DNA of 64,000 bases from an uncultured Bacteroidota bacterium (GCA_903835005.1 CAILLK010000154.1:42523-106522), one strand, 5' to 3'. Shown: positions 52,432 through 61,814, numbered from the stretch's first letter. Program-made: numbers and translations. Notes: generated from the letters alone by a model not told the origin.

Positions 52432-53172
52432 TCACCATACCCATTCCACCTGACCATGCTGGTAATTCACAATAATCCCATCTTCAAGCTGCACTGACAA
52501 AGTACCATCTTCATTCACCCTCACAATTCTCGCCTGGTAAACTTTGGTGTTATCACCCAATTTCTGCATCATACCTTTTTTATAAAGCAGTTCATTATAA
52601 GCATCCATCACTTTTGCAGACTCAGCTTGCTCACTAATCGCCTTCATTATTCCTTCCCATATCCCGTCTCTTAATTCATTGATTGCAAATTCTTTCCCCG
52701 ATGCGATCGTTAAGGAAATTGCATAGGGCAAATCATCCGGCAAAGCTGCCTGGTTTATGTTCAGTCCAAGCCCTATAACACTATTTGCCCATTTATTTCC
52801 ACGTAACACATTTTCTATTAATATACCCCCTGCCTTTTTGTCATTGATTATAATGTCATTGGGCCATTTAATATTAACCTGCCAGCCATTATTAAAATTT
52901 TGCAAAAATTTGGCTACTGCTACAGCAATCGTCGCACTGAAGATAAATTGGTCCTGTATAGGCCTGCCTGGCCCCGTTATTATGCTCATCAGCAGGCTTT
53001 GGCCCTCGGCATCCAGCCAGGTTTTACCCCTCTGGCCCTTTCCTGCCCATTGATTCCGGGCTGTTATTGTCATGCCATTATGTGCCTTATTAGCATCCAG
53101 CAGTTTCATGGCATAATTATTGGTACTATCTATACTGTCAAGCTCATTTAAAAGATATTCTGGTATAGCCAT
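52432..53172 (-). CDS. birA: biotin--[acetyl-CoA carboxylase] ligase
   Basis: The protein has 246 residues. The catalytic domain has 'NELDSIDSTNNYAMKLLDAN', the biotin/AMP loop 'QWAGKGQRGKTWLDAEGQSL' (GRGR-like), 'NIKWPNDIIINDKKAGGILI' with the conserved Lys, 'VIGLGLNINQ', and a small C-terminal SH3-like domain ('DGTLSVQLEDGIIVNYQHGQ'). It lacks the N-terminal helix-turn-helix, so it is a plain ligase and not a repressor. It attaches biotin to carboxylase carrier proteins. It is divergent from rsfS. Confidence 0.92.
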   Translation of the reverse strand: MAIPEYLLNELDSIDSTNNYAMKLLDANKAHNGMTITARNQWAGKGQRGKTWLDAEGQSLLMSIITGPGRPIQDQFIFSATIAVAVAKFLQNFNNGWQVNIKWPNDIIINDKKAGGILIENVLRGNKWANSVIGLGLNINQAALPDDLPYAISLTIASGKEFAINELRDGIWEGIMKAISEQAESAKVMDAYNELLYKKGMMQKLGDNTKVYQARIVRVNEDGTLSVQLEDGIIVNYQHGQVEWVW

Positions 53173-53245
53173 ATGGTTAAGTGAGAAAAGATTTATAATT
53201 TTGGTAAATTATCACGATTGCCCACAAAAATAAGCCATAAATAAT

Positions 53246-53638
53246 TTGGATAAAATAATAACTGCAATTCAGGAACGTAAGAAGGCGCCAACCCGTCTCA
53301 CAAAAAATAGCAAGCTGTTTAAAACTATCTTAAACGCAATACAGGATAAAAAGGGGGATAATATCGTTTCGCTTGATCTTAAAAAAATCGATGAAGCTGT
53401 CGCTGATTATTTTATTCTGTGCGAAGCAGGTTCAAATATTCAGATCAATGCCATTACCCAGAACATCGAGGCGATGGTGGAAATGGAATGTGATGAGTCG
53501 CCTTATCATATTGAAAGGGGCGATACCTGGACACTTGTAGATTATGTAAATATTGTGGTTCATATCTTTCAGAAAGAACAGCGCATCTTTTACAACCTGG
53601 AAAGCCTTTGGGAAGACGCTCCCCGAACCGAATATTAA
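53246..53638 (+). CDS. rsfS: ribosome silencing factor RsfS
   Basis: The protein has 130 residues from a TTG start at 53246; no ATG lies in the first 60 codons, and 'DKIITAIQERKKAPTRL' matches the family start. The DUF143 core is seen in 'AIQDKKGDNIVSLDLKKIDE', 'AVADYFILCEAGSNIQINAI', 'ESPYHIERGDTWTLVDYVNI' and 'VVHIFQKEQRIFYNLESLWE'. It binds L14 of the large ribosomal subunit and blocks joining in stationary phase. It is followed 33 bp later by ftsH in the same direction, a common Bacteroidota arrangement. Confidence 0.92.
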   Translation: MDKIITAIQERKKAPTRLTKNSKLFKTILNAIQDKKGDNIVSLDLKKIDEAVADYFILCEAGSNIQINAITQNIEAMVEMECDESPYHIERGDTWTLVDYVNIVVHIFQKEQRIFYNLESLWEDAPRTEY

Positions 53639-53671
53639 TTGTTTTTAAAAGGATTAAGATCAAAATAAAAA

Positions 53672-55681
53672 ATGGAAGAGAATTCACAAAAAACCGGTTT
53701 GCCGCCGGTAAATGAAAACCCGAATACCCCTCGTAAAGGTCCCAAGTTCAATTTTTATTGGATATATGGTATCATACTGCTTGTTATTCTGGGCGCCAAT
53801 TACTTTGCCCCCGGTTTCAGTTCCGGCACTGTCGATCACACGATTCAGAATCTGAAGGATAATCTGGCTAAGGGTGAGGTCGCAAGGCTCAAGGTGATCA
53901 ATAAAGACCATGTTGAGGTTTATCTCAAGCCTGGCGCTGCTGGCCAGCCTGCAGGCAAAGCTCCGTCCGGTTCTTCGGCTGAGAATACACCGGCCTATTC
54001 ATTTGAGATAGGTACTGTGGGTCAGTTCAACCGCGACCTTGCCGAGGCTTATGCCGAAATCGAGAAAACAAATAAGGATGTTGTAAAGATAACTCCGGAA
54101 TATGGTACGCAGGGCGATTATATCCACCTGCTGCTCAATACTATATTGTTGCCGGTTATCTTTATTGTCGCCATGTACTTCCTGGTTTTCCGCAAGATGG
54201 GCGCAGGTGGTGCCGGTGGTGGCGCAGGTGGTATTTTCAATATCGGCAAATCAAAAGCACAGCTTTTCGAAAAAGGCACCCGTATCAATATCACATTCAA
54301 CGATGTGGCTGGCCTTGATGAGGCTAAAGTGGAAGTAATGGAAATTGTCGACTTCCTCAAAAATCCCAAAAAGTATACTGCACTGGGAGGTAAAATACCC
54401 AAGGGCGCATTGCTGGTAGGCCCTCCCGGCACGGGTAAAACATTGCTGGCCAAGGCTATGGCCGGCGAGGCTCAGGTGCCGTTCTTCTCCATGTCCGGTT
54501 CCGATTTTGTGGAACTGTTTGTAGGAGTAGGTGCCAGCCGTGTGCGCGATGTTTTCAAGCAGGCCCGCGAAAAATCGCCCTGTATTGTGTTCATAGATGA
54601 GATAGACGCCATAGGCCGCGCCCGTGGAAAAAATGTGGTGATGAGCAATGATGAGCGCGAAAACACGCTTAATCAGCTGCTCGTAGAAATGGATGGTTTC
54701 AGTGGCGAAAGCGGTATTATTGTACTGGCTGCTACCAATCGCCCCGATGTACTCGATACCGCTTTACTGCGTCCGGGTCGCTTCGACCGCCAGATATCCA
54801 TCGATATTCCAGATGTGAAAGGCCGTGAAAAGATTTTTGATGTGCATCTGAAACCCATCAAAAAATCTACAGACCTCGATATCAAAAAACTCGCCCTTCA
54901 GACTCCCGGTTTTGCCGGCGCTGATATTGCAAATATCTGCAACGAAGCAGCCCTCATAGCCGCCCGTAAAGGAAAGGCTGAGGTAGATATGAGCGACTTC
55001 AACGATGCCATCGACCGCGTAATAGGCGGTCTCGAAAAGAAAAATAAAATCATTCTGCCCGAAGAAAAACGCATCATAGCATATCACGAAGCCGGTCATG
55101 CGGTATCTGGCTGGTATCTCGAGCATGCGCATCCGCTGGTAAAGGTAACCATCGTTCCGCGTGGTGTTGCCGCATTGGGTTATGCACAGTATCTGCCTAA
55201 GGAAGTTTACATCCGCACCACCGATCACCTGGTAGATGATATGTGTATGTCTCTCGGTGGCCGGGCAGTCGAAGAGCTTATTTTCGGTAAAATTTCCACC
55301 GGGGCCCTAAGCGATCTGCAGCACGTTACCCGCCTCGCTTATGCCATGGTATCTATGTATGGTATGAACAGTGCTATTGGTAATATATCTTTCTACGATC
55401 CTCAGAATGAAAGCAGTTTCTCCAAACCATACTCCGAAGAAACCGGCAAGATGATAGATGATGAGGTTCGGAAACTGGTAGATAGTTCTTACCAGAGGGT
55501 AAAACAATTACTTAAAGACAAAACTGACTCGGTAAAACTGATTGCTGAAGAGTTGCTCAAGAAGGAAGTACTTTTTAAAGATGATATGGAGCGCCTGCTC
55601 GGCAAGCGCCAGTACGAAGACCCCATAGCAATCGAAGAAGCAGTTCTGGTGCCAGACAGCGCCTTAAACCCGAATATTTAA
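53672..55681 (+). CDS. ftsH: ATP-dependent zinc metalloprotease FtsH
   Basis: The protein has 669 residues. One membrane span near residues 28-48 ('[18 protein letters not shown]'), a periplasmic domain and a second span ('[20 protein letters not shown]') are followed by a Gly/Ala-rich linker. The AAA+ domain has Walker A '[20 protein letters not shown]', pore loop '[15 protein letters not shown]', Walker B '[18 protein letters not shown]', second region of homology '[20 protein letters not shown]'. The protease has the zinc motif '[16 protein letters not shown]'. It is a membrane-bound quality-control protease and is intact. Confidence 0.96.
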   Translation: MEENSQKTGLPPVNENPNTPRKGPKFNFYWIYGIILLVILGANYFAPGFSSGTVDHTIQNLKDNLAKGEVARLKVINKDHVEVYLKPGAAGQPAGKAPSGSSAENTPAYSFEIGTVGQFNRDLAEAYAEIEKTNKDVVKITPEYGTQGDYIHLLLNTILLPVIFIVAMYFLVFRKMGAGGAGGGAGGIFNIGKSKAQLFEKGTRINITFNDVAGLDEAKVEVMEIVDFLKNPKKYTALGGKIPKGALLVGPPGTGKTLLAKAMAGEAQVPFFSMSGSDFVELFVGVGASRVRDVFKQAREKSPCIVFIDEIDAIGRARGKNVVMSNDERENTLNQLLVEMDGFSGESGIIVLAATNRPDVLDTALLRPGRFDRQISIDIPDVKGREKIFDVHLKPIKKSTDLDIKKLALQTPGFAGADIANICNEAALIAARKGKAEVDMSDFNDAIDRVIGGLEKKNKIILPEEKRIIAYHEAGHAVSGWYLEHAHPLVKVTIVPRGVAALGYAQYLPKEVYIRTTDHLVDDMCMSLGGRAVEELIFGKISTGALSDLQHVTRLAYAMVSMYGMNSAIGNISFYDPQNESSFSKPYSEETGKMIDDEVRKLVDSSYQRVKQLLKDKTDSVKLIAEELLKKEVLFKDDMERLLGKRQYEDPIAIEEAVLVPDSALNPNI

Positions 55682-55691
55682 GTCATAGCCA

Positions 55692-55726
55692 TAAGTCTTA
55701 AGTCTTAAGTCGAAAGTCTTTAGACT
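55692..55726. repeat. heptamer array (TAAGTCT/TAAGTCG/AAAGTCT/TTAGACT)
   Basis: TAAGTCT (55692-55698), TAAGTCT (55699-55705), TAAGTCG (55706-55712), AAAGTCT (55713-55719) and the inverted unit TTAGACT (55720-55726) lie just after the ftsH stop. Similar units (CAGACTA, TAGACTA, AAGACTA) occur at 55994-56021 immediately before the LUD gene. Confidence 0.75.
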
Positions 55727-55797
55727 TAAAGAATGACCTTCGAAAAATAAAATAAGTATTGGGCAAAATTATTTTCAACAATAGTATTGCAATAAAA

Positions 55798-55881
55798 AAG
55801 CCTGAAAGGCTTAAATATTAATAGCCCCGGGCAAAACCCGGGGTATTTTTATAAATGGTCCGGCCAACCCGTGACGGGTTG
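55798..55881. repeat. composite palindromic element (three hairpins), REP-like
   Basis: Three short palindromes are in a row: AAGCCTGAAAGGCTT (55798-55812), CCCCGGGCAAAACCCGGGG (55825-55843) and CAACCCGTGACGGGTTG (55865-55881). Each is common in Bacteroidota intergenic DNA. The middle one also serves as the ftsH terminator. It looks like a mobile small repeat of REP type. Confidence 0.65.
55825..55850 (+). terminator. terminator after ftsH
   Basis: A perfect 7-bp GC stem (55825-55831 with 55837-55843) with loop CAAAA is followed by TATTTTT. It lies 144 bp after the ftsH stop and is part of the composite repeat. Confidence 0.75.
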
Positions 55882-56026
55882 AATGTTAGATAGGATCCGA
55901 ATTAGAAATGCGCTCTTGGTTCAGGAAAGAATAACTAATAATGTTGTATTTTGCCCTTGAAATAATCGGTTGAACACTATCTGGTCTAAACTTCAGACTA
56001 AATACTTTAGACTAAAGACTAAAAAA

Positions 56027-56689
56027 ATGCCTATTTTCAAAACATCTAAAGCAAGAGAAAATATCCTCCGCAGGATCCGAACCAGCCTGGGTGCAGATGC
56101 ATTGCCCATGCCTTACCCCGATGCCGAGAAGGAAACCCAATCAGTTTATGCCTACCCCGATCAGCCGCAGGAAGAAATTTTTGCCGGCGAATTTATTAAG
56201 CTCGGTGGCAAATTCATTTTCTGCGACAATGAGCAGGAGTTCCTCAACAATATAGTGATCCTCTTCGAGAACCGCGGATGGGAACAATTGCTTTGTGCCG
56301 ATGAAAGGATGCTCCGCCTGTTTATCAACAACAAATTAGATATAGTAACGGCCGCCGATGCCAGCCACGAAGCAGCCGACGCCTGCATTACCGGCTGCGA
56401 AATGCTCATAGCCCGCACCGGCTCTGTTATGCTTTCTGCCGCCCAGCACCTGGGCCGTATGGCTCCGGTATATTTCCCGGTTCATATCGTGTTTGCCTAT
56501 GTCAATCAGGTAGTGCCCGATATTGAAGACAGTTTTACTGCACTCCGCAAAAAATATGGTGCCGACCTCCCCTCCATGATCAATCTGGCAACCGGTCCAA
56601 GCCGCACCGCCGATATCGAGAAAACCCTCGTAGTAGGTGTTCATGGCCCGGGAGAGGTATTCTGCTTTTTTATTAATGCAGAGCTGTAA
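56027..56689 (+). CDS. LUD-domain (LutC/YkgG-like) protein
   Basis: The protein has 220 residues from the ATG at 56027, chosen over an in-frame ATG at 55970 because the upstream codons come from a heptamer repeat. It begins 'MPIFKTSKARENILRRIRTS'. The LUD core is 'VTAADASHEAADACITGCEM' and 'LIARTGSVMLSAAQHLGRMA', then 'YFPVHIVFAYVNQVVPDIED' and 'MINLATGPSRTADIEKTLVV' with 'GVHGPGEV'. The family includes LutC of lactate utilisation, but the lutA/B partners are absent, so function is open. Confidence 0.85.
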   Translation: MPIFKTSKARENILRRIRTSLGADALPMPYPDAEKETQSVYAYPDQPQEEIFAGEFIKLGGKFIFCDNEQEFLNNIVILFENRGWEQLLCADERMLRLFINNKLDIVTAADASHEAADACITGCEMLIARTGSVMLSAAQHLGRMAPVYFPVHIVFAYVNQVVPDIEDSFTALRKKYGADLPSMINLATGPSRTADIEKTLVVGVHGPGEVFCFFINAEL

Positions 56690-57239
56690 TCCGGAATAAG
56701 ATCAGATCATTTTTCATTAGGTAACACAGGGCTCTATAATCTTGTTATTCCGGTTATTGCCCAGTGCGACCGGAATTGCAATAAAACTCCATATCCAATT
56801 GACTCCACTGAAGAAGTTTCAGCCAAGGGTTTGCTGCCTTTCTAAAAGTGTGGCACACCTAAATCCAAAAACGAACCCGGTTGGGCTTGGTTTGCAAATG
56901 AAAGAAAATGATGTTGGCTGTAGACTGCCCACGCCCTGGTGGCTGTCATTCTCTTCAATAGAGTAATTTGATGGCATTCAGTTATAGCCAATTTTCTGGA
57001 ATTAAATAATTGAAAGTCAATTGGAATATGTGCAAAAATATTTTCCAGAGTGATATATAATTGCTACACATCCATTGATTTTAAAAATACTATGTATTTG
57101 ATTGGTTCCAATAAATCAATTATTCCTTATTTTGGAAAATATTCCACAAAAGGTAATTTTATATTTTATTTATTAGTTGTAAATATTTCATTATCAGTTA
57201 GTTGTAGTTTTGGCACACAATTAGCTTGCTATTTGGCAA
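56690..57239. other. 550-bp intergenic stretch with a half palindrome
   Basis: No gene is supported here; the frames present lack coding character and sit in AT-rich DNA. The segment 56845-56860 equals one arm (AAAGTGTGGCACACCT) of the palindrome at 43383-43415. Its flank 'TTTCTAA' is also shared, as if the other arm was deleted. Confidence 0.6.
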
Positions 57240-57611
57240 ATGGCAATCATGGAAGATCAGGCAAAATATCAGCACATTATCGATAAATTGAACGGGAATA
57301 TCAAATTCGCACTGTTTGAAGATGGCAAATGCTTCTTCAGCGATGGCGAGCAGGTAAGCTATACCGCCCTTTGGAAAGCCTTGCGCATTATGCACAAGCT
57401 GTCCGATAATCATCACAAAACCATATCCCAGCTTTGCCCAAATACTTTTGCCGGTACCTTTACCTATAAATATTCCCGGCATAACTGGCAGGATGGAACT
57501 CCCAGAAACTCCATGAAGCAATTCTGGGATTTTATAGGTAAAATATATTTGGAGCTGTTCCTGGCTAATAAATTATCGTATAAACCAGCTGTGCAGGTGG
57601 CACATAATTAA
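57240..57611 (+). CDS. conserved-looking hypothetical protein upstream of phaC
   Basis: The protein has 123 residues (ATG at 57240; alternative ATG at 57249). It is soluble with no signal peptide. 'IIDKLNGNIKFALFEDGKCF', 'FSDGEQVSYTALWKALRIMH' and 'GTFTYKYSRHNWQDGTPRNS' are the visible segments; it ends 'YKPAVQVAHN'. I do not recognise a family. It lies 80 bp before phaC in the same direction, so it might belong with the polyester genes, but a separate TACCTTCG box (57666-57673) precedes phaC. Confidence 0.5.
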   Translation: MAIMEDQAKYQHIIDKLNGNIKFALFEDGKCFFSDGEQVSYTALWKALRIMHKLSDNHHKTISQLCPNTFAGTFTYKYSRHNWQDGTPRNSMKQFWDFIGKIYLELFLANKLSYKPAVQVAHN

Positions 57612-57691
57612 CATTTAATCATCAAAATCATTTCATATTCATTATACTGGTTCAGACTAATAACCGTACCTTCGCGCCAAATTTTACTGAA

Positions 57692-58744
57692 ATGAATTTC
57701 GACTCTTCAAGTATAGCGGAAGAAATGGTAACCACCAGCGAAAAGATAGCAAGGGGTTATAAAGTATTGCAGGACATAGGTCCGGTAGAAGTGGGCATGA
57801 CACCTAAAGAACTGGTATGGAGCTCCGATAAAATAAAGATGTTCCACTACCTGCGCGATACGCCTGCCAAATGTGCTACGCCAGTGCTGGTATCATTTGC
57901 TATGCTCAACCGCCAGGACGTGCTCGACCTCCAGCCCGACCGCAGCCTGATGAAAAAACTCATTGACGAGGGTCTGGATATATATATAATGGACTGGGGC
58001 TACCATGATCGCAGCGACCGCTACCTGACCATGGAAGATTATATAGATGGCTATATGAACGATGCCATCGACTTTCTGCGCAAGCGCCATAAAGTACAGA
58101 AGATACATAAAATGGGCATTTGCCAGGGTGGCACTTTCTCTATGATCTACGCTTCCCTGTATCCCGAAAAACTGAAGTCACTGACCACCTATGTGGCTCC
58201 TTACGATTTCTCGAACACCAAGTGCATGTTGTATAAGTGGCCTAAGTATATAGATGTAGACCAGATGGTAGATACACTGGGCACAATACCCGGCGAATTG
58301 ATTGATGGCGCTTTTGGTATGCTGAAACCCAGCATGAATGTGAGCAAGTATATGGGCCTCATAGACTCGCTGGATGATGAAGCCAAGATGATGAACTTCC
58401 TGAGGATGGAAAAATGGAAGAGCGATCTGCCTGCTATACCCGGTGAAATGTACCGTAAGTATATCAAGGACCTCTTCAGGGACAATCTGCTTATTCAGGG
58501 CAAATTCACCCTCGGTGGCCGCAAAGTGGACCTGAAGAAAATGACCGTTCCTTTTCTTAATGTATATGCCACCGAAGATAACATTATACCCAACGACAGC
58601 ACCAAGAATGTAATGAACCTGATAGGCTCGACCGATAAGAAAGAATATGCTTTCCCGGGTGGACACATAGGTGTGTTTGTAGGTGGCAAATCGCAGAAAG
58701 AACTGGCCCCCGCAGTTGCAAAGTGGGTGGAAGACAGGTGCTAG
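57692..58744 (+). CDS. phaC: class III poly(3-hydroxyalkanoate) synthase subunit PhaC
   Basis: The protein has 350 residues, the short length typical of class III/IV synthases that need a second subunit. It is an alpha/beta hydrolase fold with catalytic Cys144 in the lipase-box-like 'KMGICQGGTFSMIYAS', Asp in 'VYATEDNIIPNDSTKN' and His in 'FPGGHIGVFVGGKSQ'. 'IYIMDWGYHDRSDRYLTMED' is also diagnostic. It polymerises (R)-3-hydroxyacyl-CoA into storage polyester. The partner PhaE is encoded at 59889-61502 and a PhaJ-type hydratase at 61815-62225. A terminator follows. Confidence 0.93.
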   Translation: MNFDSSSIAEEMVTTSEKIARGYKVLQDIGPVEVGMTPKELVWSSDKIKMFHYLRDTPAKCATPVLVSFAMLNRQDVLDLQPDRSLMKKLIDEGLDIYIMDWGYHDRSDRYLTMEDYIDGYMNDAIDFLRKRHKVQKIHKMGICQGGTFSMIYASLYPEKLKSLTTYVAPYDFSNTKCMLYKWPKYIDVDQMVDTLGTIPGELIDGAFGMLKPSMNVSKYMGLIDSLDDEAKMMNFLRMEKWKSDLPAIPGEMYRKYIKDLFRDNLLIQGKFTLGGRKVDLKKMTVPFLNVYATEDNIIPNDSTKNVMNLIGSTDKKEYAFPGGHIGVFVGGKSQKELAPAVAKWVEDRC

Positions 58745-58802
58745 TATAGGTTGATGAGTTGATAAGTAGAGGTTATTAAAAGTAATTTGATAAATTTATT
58801 TG

Positions 58803-58850
58803 TTACTGGCTTTATGCAGTATGTTTATACGCTTAAAGCCAGTAATTTTT
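58803..58850 (+). terminator. terminator after phaC
   Basis: A 12-bp stem (58803-58814 with 58834-58845) with a 19-nt loop is followed by TTTTT, 59 bp past the phaC stop. Confidence 0.7.
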
Positions 58851-58945
58851 ATTTAAGAAATGGGCATAATATTGCTCAATTATTTACTAAGGCTGAAGGT
58901 TATAATTTCACCTAAATTTATGGTTCCCCTTTAGGGGACAGGAGT

Positions 58946-59800
58946 ATGACTTATTCTTACAAAACAAAATTTATTGACCTTCCGGGTAATAATCAGGTTG
59001 CCTACGTAGATGAAGGCAAGGGCGAGCGCACACTCCTTTTTATTCATGGCCTGGCCAATTACGCCATGGTGTGGAAAAAGAATATTGATTACCTGAAGCA
59101 ATTTTACCGCTGCATAGCTATAGATCTGCCCGGCAACGGGCTGTCGGGAAAGGAGGAGCACCCTTACGGCATTAAGTTTTATGCCAAAAGTGTTTATGAA
59201 TTCATACAGGCGCTGGGGTTGAAAAACCTTACCCTGGTGGGCCATTCAATGGGGGGGCAGGTGGCCATGACACTTATTATTAAGCATCCCGGTTGCGCCG
59301 AAAGGATGGTTTTGTGCGCCCCTGCAGGTTTTGAAGAATTTACACCTATGGACCGATTGCTTTCCAGCAATGCGCTGCATCTGTTCAGCTATTTCTCAAG
59401 CGATGAAAATGGTTTGCGTCAGGCTATAGAGCACAGTTTCTATCATCAGCAGTCGCAGGGAGAAAGTATCATCCGCGAATTGGCCGGGATAATGAAAACC
59501 TACAAACTGAATGCTTACCGCAAAATGGTAGATGCCTCAATTAAAAGCCTGCTCTATGATAGTGTGTATGATCAGCTCGGTAAGATTAAGCTGCCCGTGC
59601 TGGTGATTTTCGGCAGGCATGATGCTCTGATACCCAATAAGCTGATACACTTTACTACTACCGAAAGACTGGCCACAGATGCCGTAAAAAAAATGCCCGA
59701 TGCCCGCCTGGAAATGCTGTCCGACAGTGGCCACTTTGTGCACTGGGAAAAAGCTGATGAAGTTAACAAGTTGATTGTTCAATTCATTCAGCAGCAATAA
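58946..59800 (+). CDS. alpha/beta hydrolase (esterase or depolymerase-like)
   Basis: The protein has 284 residues and no signal peptide. The nucleophile is in 'LTLVGHSMGGQVAMTLI' (Ser at about 101), the acid in 'VIFGRHDALIPNK', and the His in 'LSDSGHFVHWEKAD'. The oxyanion hole is at 'LFIHGLANYAMVWKK'. It lies between the two PHA synthase subunit genes, so an intracellular role in PHA turnover is conceivable, but the motifs are generic. A small hairpin 'TCCCCTTTAGGGGA' precedes the ATG by about 8 bp. Confidence 0.82.
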   Translation: MTYSYKTKFIDLPGNNQVAYVDEGKGERTLLFIHGLANYAMVWKKNIDYLKQFYRCIAIDLPGNGLSGKEEHPYGIKFYAKSVYEFIQALGLKNLTLVGHSMGGQVAMTLIIKHPGCAERMVLCAPAGFEEFTPMDRLLSSNALHLFSYFSSDENGLRQAIEHSFYHQQSQGESIIRELAGIMKTYKLNAYRKMVDASIKSLLYDSVYDQLGKIKLPVLVIFGRHDALIPNKLIHFTTTERLATDAVKKMPDARLEMLSDSGHFVHWEKADEVNKLIVQFIQQQ

Positions 59801-59838
59801 CCCGAAGAAAGTAATTTTTGGAGCATAGTTTGGAACAT

Positions 59839-59870
59839 AAAAAAAGGAAAGCTTTCGCCTTCCTTTTTTT
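59839..59870. terminator. bidirectional terminator between hydrolase and phaE
   Basis: An 11-bp stem (59839-59849 with 59860-59870), A-rich on one side and T-rich on the other, serves both convergent genes. It lies 38 bp after the hydrolase stop and 18 bp after the phaE stop. Confidence 0.85.
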
Positions 59871-59888
59871 ATGTATTGTACTATGGAA

Positions 59889-61502
59889 TTATTTCTTAGC
59901 CGCTGACTTCTTAGCTGTTTTTTTAGCTTCAGTAGCTTCATGTGTTTCTTCTGTTTCTTCTACATCAAGGTCGAGCATTTTTTCCAGCTGACGAACTTGT
60001 TTCTTCAGGTCGTAGATGGTTTTGTATACTTCGTCCAGTTCGCTGCGGGTAGCTACAGGAATATCTTTCAGCATCTTTTCAGTCTGCAGTTCTATATCCT
60101 TTTTCAGCTTCATCTGCATAGCGCCAACTTCAGCCATCAGTTCGCTGTATTCAGTGCTTTCGAACAGAGCAACATAAACTTTGTCGCTTATGTTCATCCA
60201 CTCCTGGTACATATCAACTATGCTGGAAACTTCTTTGCCTTCCTGCATTTTCTTAGCCATGTTTTCTGCCAGTTTGTCCATAACCTTGGCTCCCTGGGTA
60301 TAAACCATATACTGCAGTTCTGCATTCTTCAGGTTATACGCAATAATACGGTCGGTGATGTTGTTCCAGTCCTGCATAGCTTTTGTCTGCTGGTTGGGGG
60401 TCATCATTTTGGTAAATGGAGCAAAAGCTTCGTTCATTTGTTTCTGCCAGTTGCCATAAGTGCTCTGTATGTTGCCGAAGATCTGTGAGCCGTTATTGCC
60501 CATATTCTTCTGCATCATTTCGCGCATCTGGTTGTAGCTCTTCATGCCTGCATCGCCTGCCTGCTTCATGGTATCATTGTATGATGCAGTCAGCTTATTT
60601 ACAAACTCACGGCTGCTTTCCGGCATAAAACCGAAGAACTTATCCATAAACTCCTTGTAAGTTTCGGGGTTCATCATTTTCTTATACTCGTCCATGTTGA
60701 AAGTTTTTTCCTGCATGGATTTGATCATCGGCATCCACATTTCTGCAAATTTGGTAAAGCCTTCGCCGGTATTGATCATATTCTTATAAGCATCCTGAAC
60801 GGTACCATTTTCAAAACTCTTTTGCCACTCAGCAAAATTGCTGTTCAGTGTGCTGTAATACTGATTGAAAAGGTTGGTAACGTTTTCAGAAGCTTTCTTA
60901 AACTGGTCGTTGTTCATCGGGTTCATGTTCTGCATCTGGTTCATCCAGTTGTTAGTGTTCATCTGGTTCATCCATGCAGCCATCGGGTTGTTGTTGGAGC
61001 TGCTGAAAGCATTCTGCCACTCAGCAAAAGGATTGCTGTTGGTGTTGGTCCAGCTGGTGAAAGGATTAGTTCCCTGGTTGGTCCAGAAAGCAAAAGGATT
61101 AGAAGTATTGCCGGTCATGTTTGCAAAAGGATTGGTTGCGTTAGCGCCGAATTTCTTTGCGGCTTCCTGGCTCATTTCCCATATTTGTTTAGCCCAGTTG
61201 GCCTGAGTGCTCATCCACTGTTCCAGGAATTCAGCGCCCTTATTGGCATTACCGTTTTCGCTGGCAGTTTCTGCTTTATGGTCTGTATTTTCGGTAGCTC
61301 CGGTTGCGAATCCTGCCGCCTTGGTAAATAATGTCTTCTGGCTGTCCATCCAGTTTTTATACCAGTCAGTTCCTTTCTCAATTGTTTCATTGAGAATCGG
61401 GTTTCCGGTAGTGAATTTCTTAGTTGATTCCACTACATTGTCCAACACCTTTTTCTGTGTATCAAGGATGTTGTCTACGATATTGTTGCCGTTCGAAGCC
61501 AT
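59889..61502 (-). CDS. phaE: class III PHA synthase subunit PhaE, with Asn/Met-rich repeat insert
   Basis: The protein has 537 residues, longer than typical PhaE (about 350-400). The C-terminal PhaE core shows 'SSIVDMYQEWMNISDKVYVA', 'LFESTEYSELMAEVGAMQMK', 'IPVATRSELDEVYKTIYDLK' and 'KQVRQLEKMLDLD'. N-terminally, about residues 120-205 hold a low-complexity region: five NPF-or-NPM repeats with Trp ('NPFAFWTNQGTNPFTSW', 'NPFAEWQNAF', 'NPMAAWMNQM'). The C terminus is a Lys/Ala tail ('EAKKTAKKSAAKK') like phasins. PhaE stimulates PhaC and helps granule binding. It is convergent with the hydrolase gene. Confidence 0.87.
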   Translation of the reverse strand: MASNGNNIVDNILDTQKKVLDNVVESTKKFTTGNPILNETIEKGTDWYKNWMDSQKTLFTKAAGFATGATENTDHKAETASENGNANKGAEFLEQWMSTQANWAKQIWEMSQEAAKKFGANATNPFANMTGNTSNPFAFWTNQGTNPFTSWTNTNSNPFAEWQNAFSSSNNNPMAAWMNQMNTNNWMNQMQNMNPMNNDQFKKASENVTNLFNQYYSTLNSNFAEWQKSFENGTVQDAYKNMINTGEGFTKFAEMWMPMIKSMQEKTFNMDEYKKMMNPETYKEFMDKFFGFMPESSREFVNKLTASYNDTMKQAGDAGMKSYNQMREMMQKNMGNNGSQIFGNIQSTYGNWQKQMNEAFAPFTKMMTPNQQTKAMQDWNNITDRIIAYNLKNAELQYMVYTQGAKVMDKLAENMAKKMQEGKEVSSIVDMYQEWMNISDKVYVALFESTEYSELMAEVGAMQMKLKKDIELQTEKMLKDIPVATRSELDEVYKTIYDLKKQVRQLEKMLDLDVEETEETHEATEAKKTAKKSAAKK

Positions 61503-61616
61503 AATATTTAATTTTATGTTTGAAAAAATTTGTTTAAAAAGTTGTTCGGAATGAAATTTTGCCTATTTTAGCAAAACCTTTGTATTTTCCTCTAAGTGTG
61601 TCTTATCTATTGCGGT

Positions 61617-61624
61617 GCAAAGGT
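61617..61624 (-). promoter_or_regulatory. -7 promoter element of phaE
   Basis: It reads TACCTTTG on the minus strand, an exact TAnnTTTG match, 115 bp upstream of the ATG at 61502, giving a leader of about 110 nt. The gap 61503-61814 holds no gene. Confidence 0.5.
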
Positions 61625-61814
61625 AAGTGTTCTTTCGTTAAATAAATGTAAAATCACTAATCTAACAATTAATTAATCCGGTCCCGGTATTGTTTTTTTT
61701 AGTATCCCAAACCACTTTGCAGGCTTTTTTTACTGATTTTGGTATTAAAAATAGTGCACGTCATAGTTGTGAAGATCAAATTCACTTACTTTCGCCTACC
61801 AAAAAACAATCTTT

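Noticed and set aside
57050..57286. Plus-strand ORF of 78 codons upstream of the phaC-side hypothetical gene
   Set aside because: It is AT-rich, overlaps the start of the better frame at 57240 and shows no family pattern.
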